Assembly (NCBI GenBank): GCA_039033415.1 | Contig: JBCCCR010000007.1 | Span: 157,587-221,586, forward strand | Length of the DNA stretch: 64,000 bases | Reading direction: 5' to 3' | Origin: Pseudomonadota bacterium | Lineage (GTDB): Bacteria; Pseudomonadota; Gammaproteobacteria; Xanthomonadales; SZUA-38 | Part shown: positions 48,960 through 56,760 of the stretch, one piece after another | How the letters are laid out: each line of letters opens with the position of its first letter | How positions within the stretch are numbered: the first letter of the stretch is position 1 | Notes under the pieces: generated by a model | The model's database searches: none | What the model was told of the DNA's origin: nothing | What the model saw: the letters and a program-made list of their open reading frames with translations, nothing else | Made by a program: the position numbers and the translations under genes

Positions 48960-49300
48960 GGACCGCTCCTCACGACCAGCTTGGGATGTCCCAAGCCGAT
49001 CTGCTGTTTGATCCGCTCCAGGCGTTGATCGAACCACTCCGGAGATCGACGGCTCTTGAGTGCCCCCAGGGTCCGAATGCCCAGCCAGCCGCTCAGAAGC
49101 GTTCCCATCACCGCCACAAACAGGGCTACTACGAAAGCGCTCAGGCCGCTGTCCATGACCTGCCACAGCAGTGGCCAGGTCAGGAGCAGAAGCGCAAGGC
49201 CGCTGCCGATCACCAGCGCCAGGATTACGCCGATTTCGGTGCGGGTGCAGCCAAACAACACGGGCGGCGGGACGTCGAGACGTTGCGGAGGCTGAATCAC
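48941..49300 (-). CDS. TraL-like ICE membrane protein, TIGR03750 family
   Basis: 119 residues with RLDVPPPVLFGCTRTEIGVIL near the start and two membrane helices (residues about 28-47 and 55-75). Then the basic tail RRSPEWFDQRLERIKQQIGL. Equivalent in position to TraL of F-type systems. Overlaps both neighbours. Confidence 0.87.
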   Translation of the reverse strand: MIQPPQRLDVPPPVLFGCTRTEIGVILALVIGSGLALLLLTWPLLWQVMDSGLSAFVVALFVAVMGTLLSGWLGIRTLGALKSRRSPEWFDQRLERIKQQIGLGHPKLVVRSGPWHNLR

Positions 49301-49731
49301 GCATGTTGACCCGTGGCGGTTGGCGAGCTCTCCGCCGGTGCCATGGCCACCGCTTCATCGATGTTCTCGCGCATCTGGTTCAAAAAGCCGTTGGCAAATA
49401 CGGCCGCCGCCAGAATCATCACGATGACCACGACGCTGCCGCCGATCCGGCCGACGGTCTCGGCCGCGCCATCACGGTCGGCCCACCACATGCGGATGCC
49501 GTCTGCGAGCTTGGCGACAAAGTAGAGCAGCGCCCAGGCAACCGCGAGCCAAAGCGCGATCTGGATGATCCAGATGCCCAAGGCGACCCAGAATCCGATG
49601 GGATCGGTTTCTGGATCGGCCTCAATGCCTGGCGGCACATCAAATTCGATCTCCTGGCCAAAAGCGAGGCCAGTCACCGAGAGAAAAAGGAAAAACAAGG
49701 TCCAGCGGGTACGACGATCAAGCAACATCAA
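49297..49731 (-). CDS. ICE membrane protein, TIGR03745/PFL_4702 family (candidate pilin)
   Basis: 144 residues: signal peptide (LFFLFLSVTGLAFG), proline-rich mature start (EFDVPPGIEADPETDP), then two membrane helices (IGFWVALGIWIIQIALWLAV; GSVVVIVMILAAAVFANG). Small double-helix proteins at this place in the cluster are thought to be the pilin-like subunits. Overlaps the next gene by four bases. Confidence 0.82.
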   Translation of the reverse strand: MMLLDRRTRWTLFFLFLSVTGLAFGQEIEFDVPPGIEADPETDPIGFWVALGIWIIQIALWLAVAWALLYFVAKLADGIRMWWADRDGAAETVGRIGGSVVVIVMILAAAVFANGFLNQMRENIDEAVAMAPAESSPTATGQHA

Positions 49732-49967
49732 CTTCCTCCATTAAGCAGGGGCAGGGAAAACGCCAGCAGGGCGGTCCAAACTAAAAACGCGCGGCTGACG
49801 ACAATGACAAAGCGGCCGTTGTCGATTTCGTCATTGATGAGTGCCTCTCCGGCATGACGAATCACCCAAAACAGCCAGGCGACGGCGAGCGCCAAGGCCA
49901 GGGAAAACAGCAGGGTCTGCAGATAGCCCATCGAAAAACCGGCAGCTCGTTCGAAGGCTTCATTCAT
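49728..49967 (-). CDS. ICE protein, TIGR03758/PFL_4701 family (small membrane protein)
   Basis: 79 residues: AAGFSMGYLQTLLFSLALALAVAWLFWV, then FVIVVSRAFLVWTALLAFSLP, two membrane helices. A characteristic short gene of this ICE type; likely part of the inner-membrane platform. In many relatives a RAQPRD-type gene lies just upstream; here only 10 bp separate it from the TIGR03747-like gene, so that gene is absent. Confidence 0.82.
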   Translation of the reverse strand: MNEAFERAAGFSMGYLQTLLFSLALALAVAWLFWVIRHAGEALINDEIDNGRFVIVVSRAFLVWTALLAFSLPLLNGGS

Positions 49968-49977
49968 TGGGCTAATC

Positions 49978-50658
49978 TCATGTCAGGCGTTTCCACAGCG
50001 AGGCGGTGGCCATCAGCACCAGACCCAGGCCTACTGCCAGGGGCATCCAAATCCAGTTCGGATGAACGCTAATCGGCAAAGCGAGATAGGTCAGCCAGCC
50101 AGTGATCAGCAAGGGGCGCAGCCAACGCTTGAGGTGGTGATAAAGAAAGGCGCTTTCTGCGCCGCCGCCCCATTTGCGGAGCTCACGGCGCATGAGTCCC
50201 TCTTGCAGGCCGACCGTGGCGCAAAGCACCATGAGTCCGGCGGAGTAGAGACACACCACAAGGCGTAGGGAGAACACGCCCAATACGCCGACGGGCACAC
50301 ATAGCCAAGACCGCCAGGGTTCGTTGATGCCTCGTGCGGTCAAACGGGACTGCCACTGCCCCTGCGATAAACCTGATGACTGAAGAAACTCGACGACGCG
50401 CAACGCGGTCTTGCCGGGCGCTGGAATACCGATCAAGTCTCGCTGCTGGTCAAACTGTAAGTGTTGAACCTCGCGCGCCAGCATCTCGGCGGCGTGGCCG
50501 TTACCCCACCAGCCCAATGCAATGCCGGTGCTTTCGATCAGAATTGATAGAAGCAGACTCGCGGCGAGCATCAGGGGAACACCAACAGCGAGACGTACCA
50601 GCCTGGGGGCAAGGCCCGGAGCCTGTGTTCGCGGATCCCTGGGCTTTTGCTTATTCAC
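49978..50658 (-). CDS. ICE membrane protein, TIGR03747/PFL_4697 family
   Basis: 226 residues with N-terminal GLAPRLVRLAVGVPLMLAAS and several membrane helices (residues about 23-45, 115-140, 175-220). Conserved ESTGIALGWWG. Functions in the coupling-protein neighbourhood of these ICEs; the exact role is unknown. Overlaps traD by eight bases. Confidence 0.87.
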   Translation of the reverse strand: MNKQKPRDPRTQAPGLAPRLVRLAVGVPLMLAASLLLSILIESTGIALGWWGNGHAAEMLAREVQHLQFDQQRDLIGIPAPGKTALRVVEFLQSSGLSQGQWQSRLTARGINEPWRSWLCVPVGVLGVFSLRLVVCLYSAGLMVLCATVGLQEGLMRRELRKWGGGAESAFLYHHLKRWLRPLLITGWLTYLALPISVHPNWIWMPLAVGLGLVLMATASLWKRLT

Positions 50659-52600
50659 TGGTGGGAACCGGAATATCGATGGAAAAATTGGCCCACGCCT
50701 CGCTGGATCGGTAGCGTTTGCGCATCTGCGCGGTCATCTCATTCAGGGACCGCGGCAGGTCGGCTTGAGTGCGATTCAGCCAGGGCAGCCTTAGCTTGAC
50801 GATGCGACCGCCCTCCAGGTCCCCAAAACATTCGCCGCGCGGCAGCTGCTTGATGTCGGCCGAGGACAGAAGCGGAATGCGTTCCTGGCCGAGCCGTATT
50901 TGCGTGCTGCTTGTGAAGTCGATGTCGGTCTCAGGACTGGGGTTATCCTGCGTGGACGACACCACCATTTGCGTCTGAATCGTGACCTGAGGCAGACCAT
51001 CGGTGATGGCGGCGGCAGTCTGTTCGTTGCGAACCCGAAACATCAGCAGGTTGTTGAAGTTCTCCAGTACCACCCGGGCGCGGGCGGGACTGCCAATCGC
51101 GCTTTCCACATCAAAAAACGATTGAGCGAAAGCGGTAATCGACAGCCCGGCGCCGCGCCCTTTGTTGACCAACTGGATAAACTCCTTGCCGAGCAGCTCG
51201 GAGAGCTCGTCGGCGTAGATACGGATGGGCTGGTTGAGGGGTGAACCCGTTGCGGCTGCAGCGTTGTAACGTTTGCCCGCTAATGCCGTCAGGTCTGCAA
51301 ACATAGCAGCGCCAACGGCGCTGGCTACGTCAGCGTCCGTGAGCGCATCCAGACCGACGTAGACAACGCCGCGTGCCTGGATGATCGATTCCCAATCAAA
51401 AGATCTACCTGAATCTGTCTCGCTGCTAAGCAGCCAGGCCGCAGGTCCCGTACACAAACGTTCCAGAAACGGAAAGAGCGACTGAATCAACTTGTCCAGG
51501 TGAGAAGGACCCACGTTCAGAAGGCGGATAAGGCTCTCCGCGACTGCGTTTGGTTGGGTTTTGGTTTCTCGGTAGGCCTTGACGGTTGCCAGGATCTCGC
51601 TGGTGTACTCCCGAAGCCCTGCCCGCTCGCCTGCGGCGAGCTCGTTGCGCTTGAGCTCAAGCAGGTCGTTTCGACGAGCTTTGAGTTTTACGCCGCCAAC
51701 ACTTAGCAGGTACTCTTCGGCGAGCGGGCCAATGTCGCGAGCGTGGTCCAGCAACGCCGAATAGTCCAACGGTTGTTTCAGGTCCTGAATCGCCCGAGTG
51801 ATGGTATTGATATAGACCCAGGCAAACTCCCGAAACACGGCGCTCTCACCCTCAGACGAGAGTCTTCCGGTGACGCGATTGGCCACTTCGGTGACTCGCT
51901 CGAAGCGGCCTACAGGGTTGTAGCGATCAGACCCCTCGGGATGTCCGAGGTGGAGGATTCTTAGGTCTTCTTCTCGATCGGCGATTTGACAGGCCTGGTA
52001 GACCGATATCAGTACATCGGGGTCATTTTTAGGGTCGAAGATGATGACGGCATCGCCTCGGAGGATGTCTTGGGTGGCCCAGTACTGAAGTGCTGTGCTT
52101 TTGCCGGTTCCCGTCGTGCCCAGCACTAGCATGTTGCCCGCTCTGGCAGCGTCTGATAGGGAAATCAGCATTTCGGACCGGAATTCGAACAGTCCGACAC
52201 CGTGGAGGAACGGGGAACCGCCGCGATCGGATGCCACGGCCGGTCCAAGCTGGCGGGATCCGCGTTCCGAGCGTGCGTCGGCGAGGCGCGCTACGTGTTT
52301 GGCGCCCCAGTCGAATCCTCGACCGATATCCACAGGATCCTGCGGAGCGAATTGAAACCCCATGATTTGCCAAGCGCGCCGGGCGATTAGGCAATGCCGA
52401 TATCGAAGGATTTTCCATGACTGGAAAGCGCGGGTCGCCGCAAGAGCGAGCAAGAGGAGTGCGAGCACGGCGCTGGGAACCGCTTCAACAAAAAAATAGT
52501 GGGGATACACGGCAACCAAGGCCGCGCTCGCGAGGGCAACCATAGCAGACTGCCATTCAACCGCGGGACGCAGCAGCGCTTCGATGGGATAGGCTCTCAT
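50651..52600 (-). CDS. traD: Conjugative coupling protein TraD (SXT/TOL type, TIGR03743)
   Basis: 649 residues. Two N-terminal membrane helices (SAMVALASAALVAVY; AVPSAVLALLLLALA), Walker A VLGTTGTGKSTAL near residue 162, Walker B-like IYADELSELLG, and the 'NKGRGAGLSITAFAQS' region. It is a VirD4-like ATPase that would bring the relaxosome to the channel. It is intact although I see no relaxase in the window. It overlaps the TIGR03759-type gene by four bases. Confidence 0.93.
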   Translation of the reverse strand: MRAYPIEALLRPAVEWQSAMVALASAALVAVYPHYFFVEAVPSAVLALLLLALAATRAFQSWKILRYRHCLIARRAWQIMGFQFAPQDPVDIGRGFDWGAKHVARLADARSERGSRQLGPAVASDRGGSPFLHGVGLFEFRSEMLISLSDAARAGNMLVLGTTGTGKSTALQYWATQDILRGDAVIIFDPKNDPDVLISVYQACQIADREEDLRILHLGHPEGSDRYNPVGRFERVTEVANRVTGRLSSEGESAVFREFAWVYINTITRAIQDLKQPLDYSALLDHARDIGPLAEEYLLSVGGVKLKARRNDLLELKRNELAAGERAGLREYTSEILATVKAYRETKTQPNAVAESLIRLLNVGPSHLDKLIQSLFPFLERLCTGPAAWLLSSETDSGRSFDWESIIQARGVVYVGLDALTDADVASAVGAAMFADLTALAGKRYNAAAATGSPLNQPIRIYADELSELLGKEFIQLVNKGRGAGLSITAFAQSFFDVESAIGSPARARVVLENFNNLLMFRVRNEQTAAAITDGLPQVTIQTQMVVSSTQDNPSPETDIDFTSSTQIRLGQERIPLLSSADIKQLPRGECFGDLEGGRIVKLRLPWLNRTQADLPRSLNEMTAQMRKRYRSSEAWANFSIDIPVPTSE

Positions 52601-53298
52601 GGCGATCCCAGCTTTAGGCGTTCAGACAACGTCAGCGGCTGGAGTTCGTTGCCACGTCGCCAGAACATCTGCGGAACTCTGGAATTTATCGATGGAGAGT
52701 CGATCGGTCCACCAACGTTGAGGGTCAACCGTCCATCCGCGACTAAAGAGCGATCAAGCGAGACCGCCTTAGCCCATGCTTGGATCCCGTCAGGTTCTGG
52801 CTCCTTTGGAAAATACAGGTCAGCGCCAGCAATCTGCTTGCGGTCCGCAGAAAGTTGTATCCAGTCAACGAGTTGATCGCAGGGAGCGCAGTCAGTCTCC
52901 ATGACCAACACTAAGCGTGAGGATGGTGTATCCGCCCCACGTTTGGTGCGGAAAGTCGACAGATCGATTAGCGATTTTTGACCGACTTCCTTGTCATAGA
53001 CCTCTGAATAAGCTCGGAAGAAGGCGAGCTCTCGCTCCGCGCGATCAAGTTCCCGACGCAGGTACAGCCGGGCAAATCTTAAACGCGCTGCGTCCGACTG
53101 AGAAAACACACCAAGGACGAGAATCGGATCATCAACAATTTTCGAAGAAACGAGACCAGGAGTGGATTTCAGTCTCTCGAAGGTCACAAGATCCTGTTCT
53201 TGAAGACCCAGCTCTCGCCAATAGACCAATTCAGAATCGGCATCCGTTTGTAGAGACGCAAGAGAAAAGAACAGATTGACCAGAGCAGCTGAAAACAT
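52597..53298 (-). CDS. ICE protein, TIGR03759/PFL_4693 family
   Basis: 233 residues, short signal peptide (MFSAALVNLFFSLASL). Core DSELVYWRELGLQEQDLVTF, DPILVLGVFSQSDAARLRFA, ELDRAERELAFFRAYSEVY, and a redox-like MET-DCAPCDQ motif (CAPC) in the C-terminal half. It is the first gene of the transfer operon. In related ICEs a lytic transglycosylase and a further gene lie between it and traD; here the two genes overlap. Confidence 0.85.
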   Translation of the reverse strand: MFSAALVNLFFSLASLQTDADSELVYWRELGLQEQDLVTFERLKSTPGLVSSKIVDDPILVLGVFSQSDAARLRFARLYLRRELDRAERELAFFRAYSEVYDKEVGQKSLIDLSTFRTKRGADTPSSRLVLVMETDCAPCDQLVDWIQLSADRKQIAGADLYFPKEPEPDGIQAWAKAVSLDRSLVADGRLTLNVGGPIDSPSINSRVPQMFWRRGNELQPLTLSERLKLGSP

Positions 53299-53939
53299 GG
53301 AATGCGACCTTTGGTGTCGCGGAGGATTTCAACAGGCTTTCTTCGGCGGAAGAACGGAAAAGTCCGGATTCTTCGTTACGGACTTAAAAAAACAGAAACT
53401 ATGCCATAGTAAGGGGACCGTGGTGATTGGAACACTTCCTACTGAACGCGGGACCAACCCCAGGGCAATGGTGCTCTTTTTCGCCCGGACAAGTTGCCAT
53501 CGGGGAAAATTTGATGACCGCCGACAAGCTCGAAGGCCCTCCCGAATAGTGGGCAGCGACCAAACGACGGCGAATGGTTAACCGGCGATACGGTTAATGG
53601 CGAAATGAGGCTCAATGCCGAGGCTTTGCCACAAGCCGAGGGATGCAACGGGGGCGCGCGGCGGGACCCCTTGCCAAGCTAGGCGTTGTATATGAAGCGA
53701 CAGCTTCAGCCATTCGCGAGAATGGTGGTAGTACAAAGCACAGCTTGCGTTCAACGTGAACTAGGTCATTGAGCGGTAGTACATGTGGCGCTAGGCATTA
53801 CTAATCAGGTTTAGACCGACGCCATTTGTGTCGATTTCGATTCGGTTGCTCGATATTCCGCTCTGGAATTGTTAGCAGAGCGCCTTAGCGGCTTCAGCCC
53901 AGCGCCGAGCGAACGGCGCTGGACTGAAGATCAACGGCA
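53299..53939. other. Non-coding region upstream of the transfer operon
   Basis: 641 bp without a convincing gene; the 101- and 69-codon open frames have no family features. It should contain the transfer-operon promoter. Visible structures are AAGTCCG/CGGACTT (53360-53366 with 53379-53385) and a 7-bp palindrome TTAACCG-GCGATA-CGGTTAA (53578-53597) flanked by matching TGG bases. Either could be an operator or part of oriT; neither is assigned. Confidence 0.5.
53892..53929. terminator. Long hairpin downstream of the metalloprotease gene
   Basis: CTTCAG plus CCAGCGCCG (53892-53907) pair with CGGCGCTGG plus CTGAAG (53914-53929) with a single mismatch and an AGCGAA loop. It lies 11 bp beyond the metalloprotease stop. 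No U-tract, so it is a likely 3'-end stabiliser or a weak terminator. Confidence 0.55.
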
Positions 53940-55418
53940 TCAGAGGTCTTGCTCGAAGCTGTCTCTGAAGATAACCCCCACGGGGCCACGGTATTGCGAT
54001 ACCACCTCAGTGGAGATCATCAGCGTCCTCGCGTTGTCCTGATTGGCATCCCCGGTCATGAATCCGTTAAACGTCACGTTGGGATCGTTGCTAGAGAAAT
54101 ACAATTGCCTTGGAGTATTAGGCGCACCACAGGGCGTTACCGTGAAGTTCCCGAGAATGGTGCGAAAATCGCCTTGTGCCGCTCCGGGAAAGCATGCTCC
54201 AAAAGACCATGGAAAGGAGGCATCCGCTGGCGGCGGTGCAAAAGACTGAGGGTCATGCTCCAATCCGAGAACATGGCCAAGCTCGTGTGCAAAATCCGCC
54301 CGATCAGCAGCGCATTGTACGTTTACAACAGCGAATGCATAGGACTCAAATTGGGGTCCGATCCCGTTACACTCAACTTCGGGAAACGTTACTAGCCCTT
54401 GCCCACAGTTATTGGTTCTCTGGACGTAGGCAAATCCGCAGCTGGTATCTACCACTTCACTGACGACAAGCATAACTACGTCCGCTTCGTTGGCGTTGCG
54501 CAACCCAATGACTCCTGGGTCGTCTCGCGTAATCTCCAAATGGTCGGGGTAGGAGTTCGTTCCCTCCACGTAACCGGTCTGTTGAGAGGAAGCGATGCTC
54601 GCTCTTGCAAATGTGACCAAGCTATTGTCAAACGCAGTGTTGATTTGATTAAGTGAATCATCAATCACAGCATCGATGGCGGCGGTGTTTCCTGGCGGGG
54701 GAACAGGACTACCGATCAAGGTGGCGGCTTCGATCCGGGCTGCATTGGTGTACAGCACCGGCAAGTCAATCTGCCTCTGATCCGTTGTACCCTTCTGGGA
54801 CGGCCTCCCCTTTATTGGATTGGCAAGAATAGGAGACGCTAATCGCTTCCCTGTTCCGCGCCCAATTGTCACCTGTCCCACGCCGTCACTTGGGTAGTTA
54901 GTTTCGTCGATATAGCGGACTATATGGCGTTCGGAACCTTGGTTGTAATAGACCCGCCACATTCCGGCTTTCGTTGTTATGAATCCGGATGCTTGGCCGT
55001 TTCTCACTGCAATGACTACATCTTCATCAAATTCTCCCTTACCTCGCCAAGTAAAATTGAAATCCTCCAATGGTGCGTCCGGGTCGGCTCGAACAATCAG
55101 GCGGCGAAGGGCATCTTCGTCAAAACAACAGTCAGCAGCGATGAAATCTTTAAACGACGTCTCGAACGGTTGCTCTCCTGGGAGGTTTAGGGTGACTGTG
55201 CGGCGCGCGTCTAGTTCCACCAAATTGTCAACGGAATCAATGAGTGCACGGAAATCTACTTCTGCGTCGAATTCGCGAGAGTTGGGGCCGTTTAGTGTAG
55301 AAAACTCTGGGTTGGGAACCCGCAACGGGCTTGCCTCGTTTAACACAGGCTTGGACTCCGCCTGAACGAGTGAATGGAACAGCAAAAAACGTAACTGCAA
55401 ATGTGAGCCTCTAGTCAC
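53940..55418 (-). CDS. Secreted reprolysin-like zinc metalloprotease with IFxDSFE tail
   Basis: 492 residues, GTG start overlapping the preceding gene's stop. A short hydrophobic stretch (LRFLLFHSLVQA) acts as signal peptide. Residues about 50-200 form a propeptide-like part. The zinc motif HELGHVLGLEHD (residues about 377-388) is HExxHxxGxxHD, typical of M12/reprolysin-like metzincins. Eight bases of overlap couple it to a membrane-tailed protein. It ends GVIFRDSFEQDL, the same kind of tail as the propeller protein at 19320. Probably cargo of the element. Substrate unknown. Confidence 0.85.
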   Translation of the reverse strand: MTRGSHLQLRFLLFHSLVQAESKPVLNEASPLRVPNPEFSTLNGPNSREFDAEVDFRALIDSVDNLVELDARRTVTLNLPGEQPFETSFKDFIAADCCFDEDALRRLIVRADPDAPLEDFNFTWRGKGEFDEDVVIAVRNGQASGFITTKAGMWRVYYNQGSERHIVRYIDETNYPSDGVGQVTIGRGTGKRLASPILANPIKGRPSQKGTTDQRQIDLPVLYTNAARIEAATLIGSPVPPPGNTAAIDAVIDDSLNQINTAFDNSLVTFARASIASSQQTGYVEGTNSYPDHLEITRDDPGVIGLRNANEADVVMLVVSEVVDTSCGFAYVQRTNNCGQGLVTFPEVECNGIGPQFESYAFAVVNVQCAADRADFAHELGHVLGLEHDPQSFAPPPADASFPWSFGACFPGAAQGDFRTILGNFTVTPCGAPNTPRQLYFSSNDPNVTFNGFMTGDANQDNARTLMISTEVVSQYRGPVGVIFRDSFEQDL

Positions 55419-56025
55419 CGGTTGGCCTCCTCATGACTTTTTTGGTCGTCGCAATCAAACAAAAAAGGGTCACCATCAATGCCACAGACATTGGAAAGAG
55501 CGCTGGAACCTGAACCGGTAACGGGGTACCGAAAGCTAGAGTTGCTCTGTTGTTTGAAATGTCTGGGTCGATCGGCTGTATCGGTAGCGAGCGGATCACC
55601 CAGGTTAGGGCGATTTCTCCCTCAAAGTTTGGATTGACGGCATTATTGGCGCGGCAATCACTTGATGAGCCTGCCGGGAGATCAGGTGAGCTGAATGTGT
55701 AGACGAAGATGATGGGATCGTTGACGTCGAAGGGTTCGAGCACGCCAAGCGCAACGGTGCAGTTTTCTCCCGGTATCTGGAAAAAATCAACCGGCAAAAT
55801 ACCGAAGTTTGGGACTTCGACACGCGAGGCCGGTACCGTTACTGGTTCCGGTCCAAGATTAGTAAGCCTGACGATTACGGAACCAGTAGATCCCGCTGGT
55901 CTGAGAGACGTCTCGTCTGGAATAACCTCGATAGAGAGATCCCCCTGCGCTGAAGCAAAGAGGGGAAAGAATGCGGCTAAGAAGATGAGGCAGGCTTTGA
56001 TTCTCAAAGAAGCCACGCTGAGCAA
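55411..56025 (-). CDS. Exported protein with a VPAL-TM-RR C-terminal sorting-like tail
   Basis: 204 residues. Signal peptide (MLSVASLRIKACLIFLAAFF, cleaved near ASAQ). One beta-sandwich resembling a DUF11/CARDB-type repeat (SIEVIPDETSLRPAGSTGS; VRLTNLGPEPVTVP). C-terminal tail VPALFPMSVALMVTLFCLIA followed by TTKKVMRR: a short motif, one membrane helix and a basic end, like IPTL-CTERM/PEP-CTERM sorting tails. It is first in a two-gene unit with the metalloprotease. Function unknown. Confidence 0.6.
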   Translation of the reverse strand: MLSVASLRIKACLIFLAAFFPLFASAQGDLSIEVIPDETSLRPAGSTGSVIVRLTNLGPEPVTVPASRVEVPNFGILPVDFFQIPGENCTVALGVLEPFDVNDPIIFVYTFSSPDLPAGSSSDCRANNAVNPNFEGEIALTWVIRSLPIQPIDPDISNNRATLAFGTPLPVQVPALFPMSVALMVTLFCLIATTKKVMRRPTGD

Positions 56026-56287
56026 CCGATGTGCTTTACTTCAATGTACTTCGGGATCGTGCTTACGTCACGCATTTTCGGTTTTTTTTCCTCCATCCAA
56101 GGGTTTTTTAGCCCGGTCCTTATGCCGTACATAATTGATCAAATTTGTCGCTAAGCATCGGAAATCTATTTCATTTGTTAAGACGCTCGAGAAAGCGTTT
56201 CCCCTTGAATATGGAGAATTTGCCTACAAATCGTTAGATGGGAGAAGCGGACCAGCGGCCGATTGAGTGAACCGGAGGAAGGTTCTT

Positions 56288-56500
56288 ATGCCGCAATTCT
56301 GCGTAAATCGAAATGCCCAGCCCTCGGGCGAACACGAGGTGCATAACCTGGAAGCCAATTGCAATCGGCTACCCGCACCTCACAACCGACAGCCCTTGGG
56401 TAATCATGCATCGTGTCACGGTGCTGTTCTTGCAGCGAGACAGTACTACTCCAACGTGGATGGGTGCTATTACTGTGCCAGCGCCTGTCATACGAGGTAA
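56288..56500 (+). CDS. Small Cys-rich ICE-associated protein
   Basis: 70 residues from the ATG at 56288, with AGGAAGG upstream. Sequence features: MPQFCVNRNAQPSGEHEVHN, NHASCHGAV, and DGCYYCASACHT, i.e. Cys/His pairs that could bind a metal. I recognise the pattern from short hypothetical genes in proteobacterial integrative elements; no function is known to me. Its 3' end is followed by a perfect hairpin. Confidence 0.65.
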   Translation: MPQFCVNRNAQPSGEHEVHNLEANCNRLPAPHNRQPLGNHASCHGAVLAARQYYSNVDGCYYCASACHTR

Positions 56501-56516
56501 AAGAAGCAACAGGAAC

Positions 56517-56542
56517 GGGGCTGAGCCGAACGGCTCAGCCCC
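56517..56542 (+). terminator. Perfect 11-bp hairpin
   Basis: GGGGCTGAGCC (56517-56527) pairs with GGCTCAGCCCC (56532-56542) across a GAAC loop, 16 bp after the small Cys-rich gene. No U-tract follows; it may be a terminator or an mRNA-protecting stem before the next small gene. Confidence 0.6.
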
Positions 56543-56554
56543 ATTCCACAACCT

Positions 56555-56758
56555 ATGATCAATTGCAAAGAGGCTGTTCTGGGGTTTCTTCAGCATCCAG
56601 AATCTACCCCACTATTTGGGACCTACCTGAAAGACCACGCGAATCGGGCTGCCTGTCAAAAACTCGCGCAACAACCTCGCCTTGCGCCGTCCTGGCTGCT
56701 GCAATCGCTGGTCCAACGAATGGACGTGCCTAAAACGACTCCAATTGCAGAGGCATAG
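56555..56758 (+). CDS. Small ICE-type protein of unknown function
   Basis: 67 residues, ATG 56555: MINCKEAVLGFLQHPESTPLF, LKDHANRAACQKLAQQPRLA, PSWLLQSLVQRM. Helical with two cysteines. It follows the Cys-rich small gene on the same strand and is convergent with the recombinase gene (stop at 56758, neighbour stop at 56761). No domain recognised. Confidence 0.5.
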   Translation: MINCKEAVLGFLQHPESTPLFGTYLKDHANRAACQKLAQQPRLAPSWLLQSLVQRMDVPKTTPIAEA

Positions 56759-56760
56759 CG

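Noticed and set aside
53276..53581. 101-codon frame upstream of the transfer operon
   Set aside because: No family features, no ribosome site, and it runs through the region expected to hold promoters.
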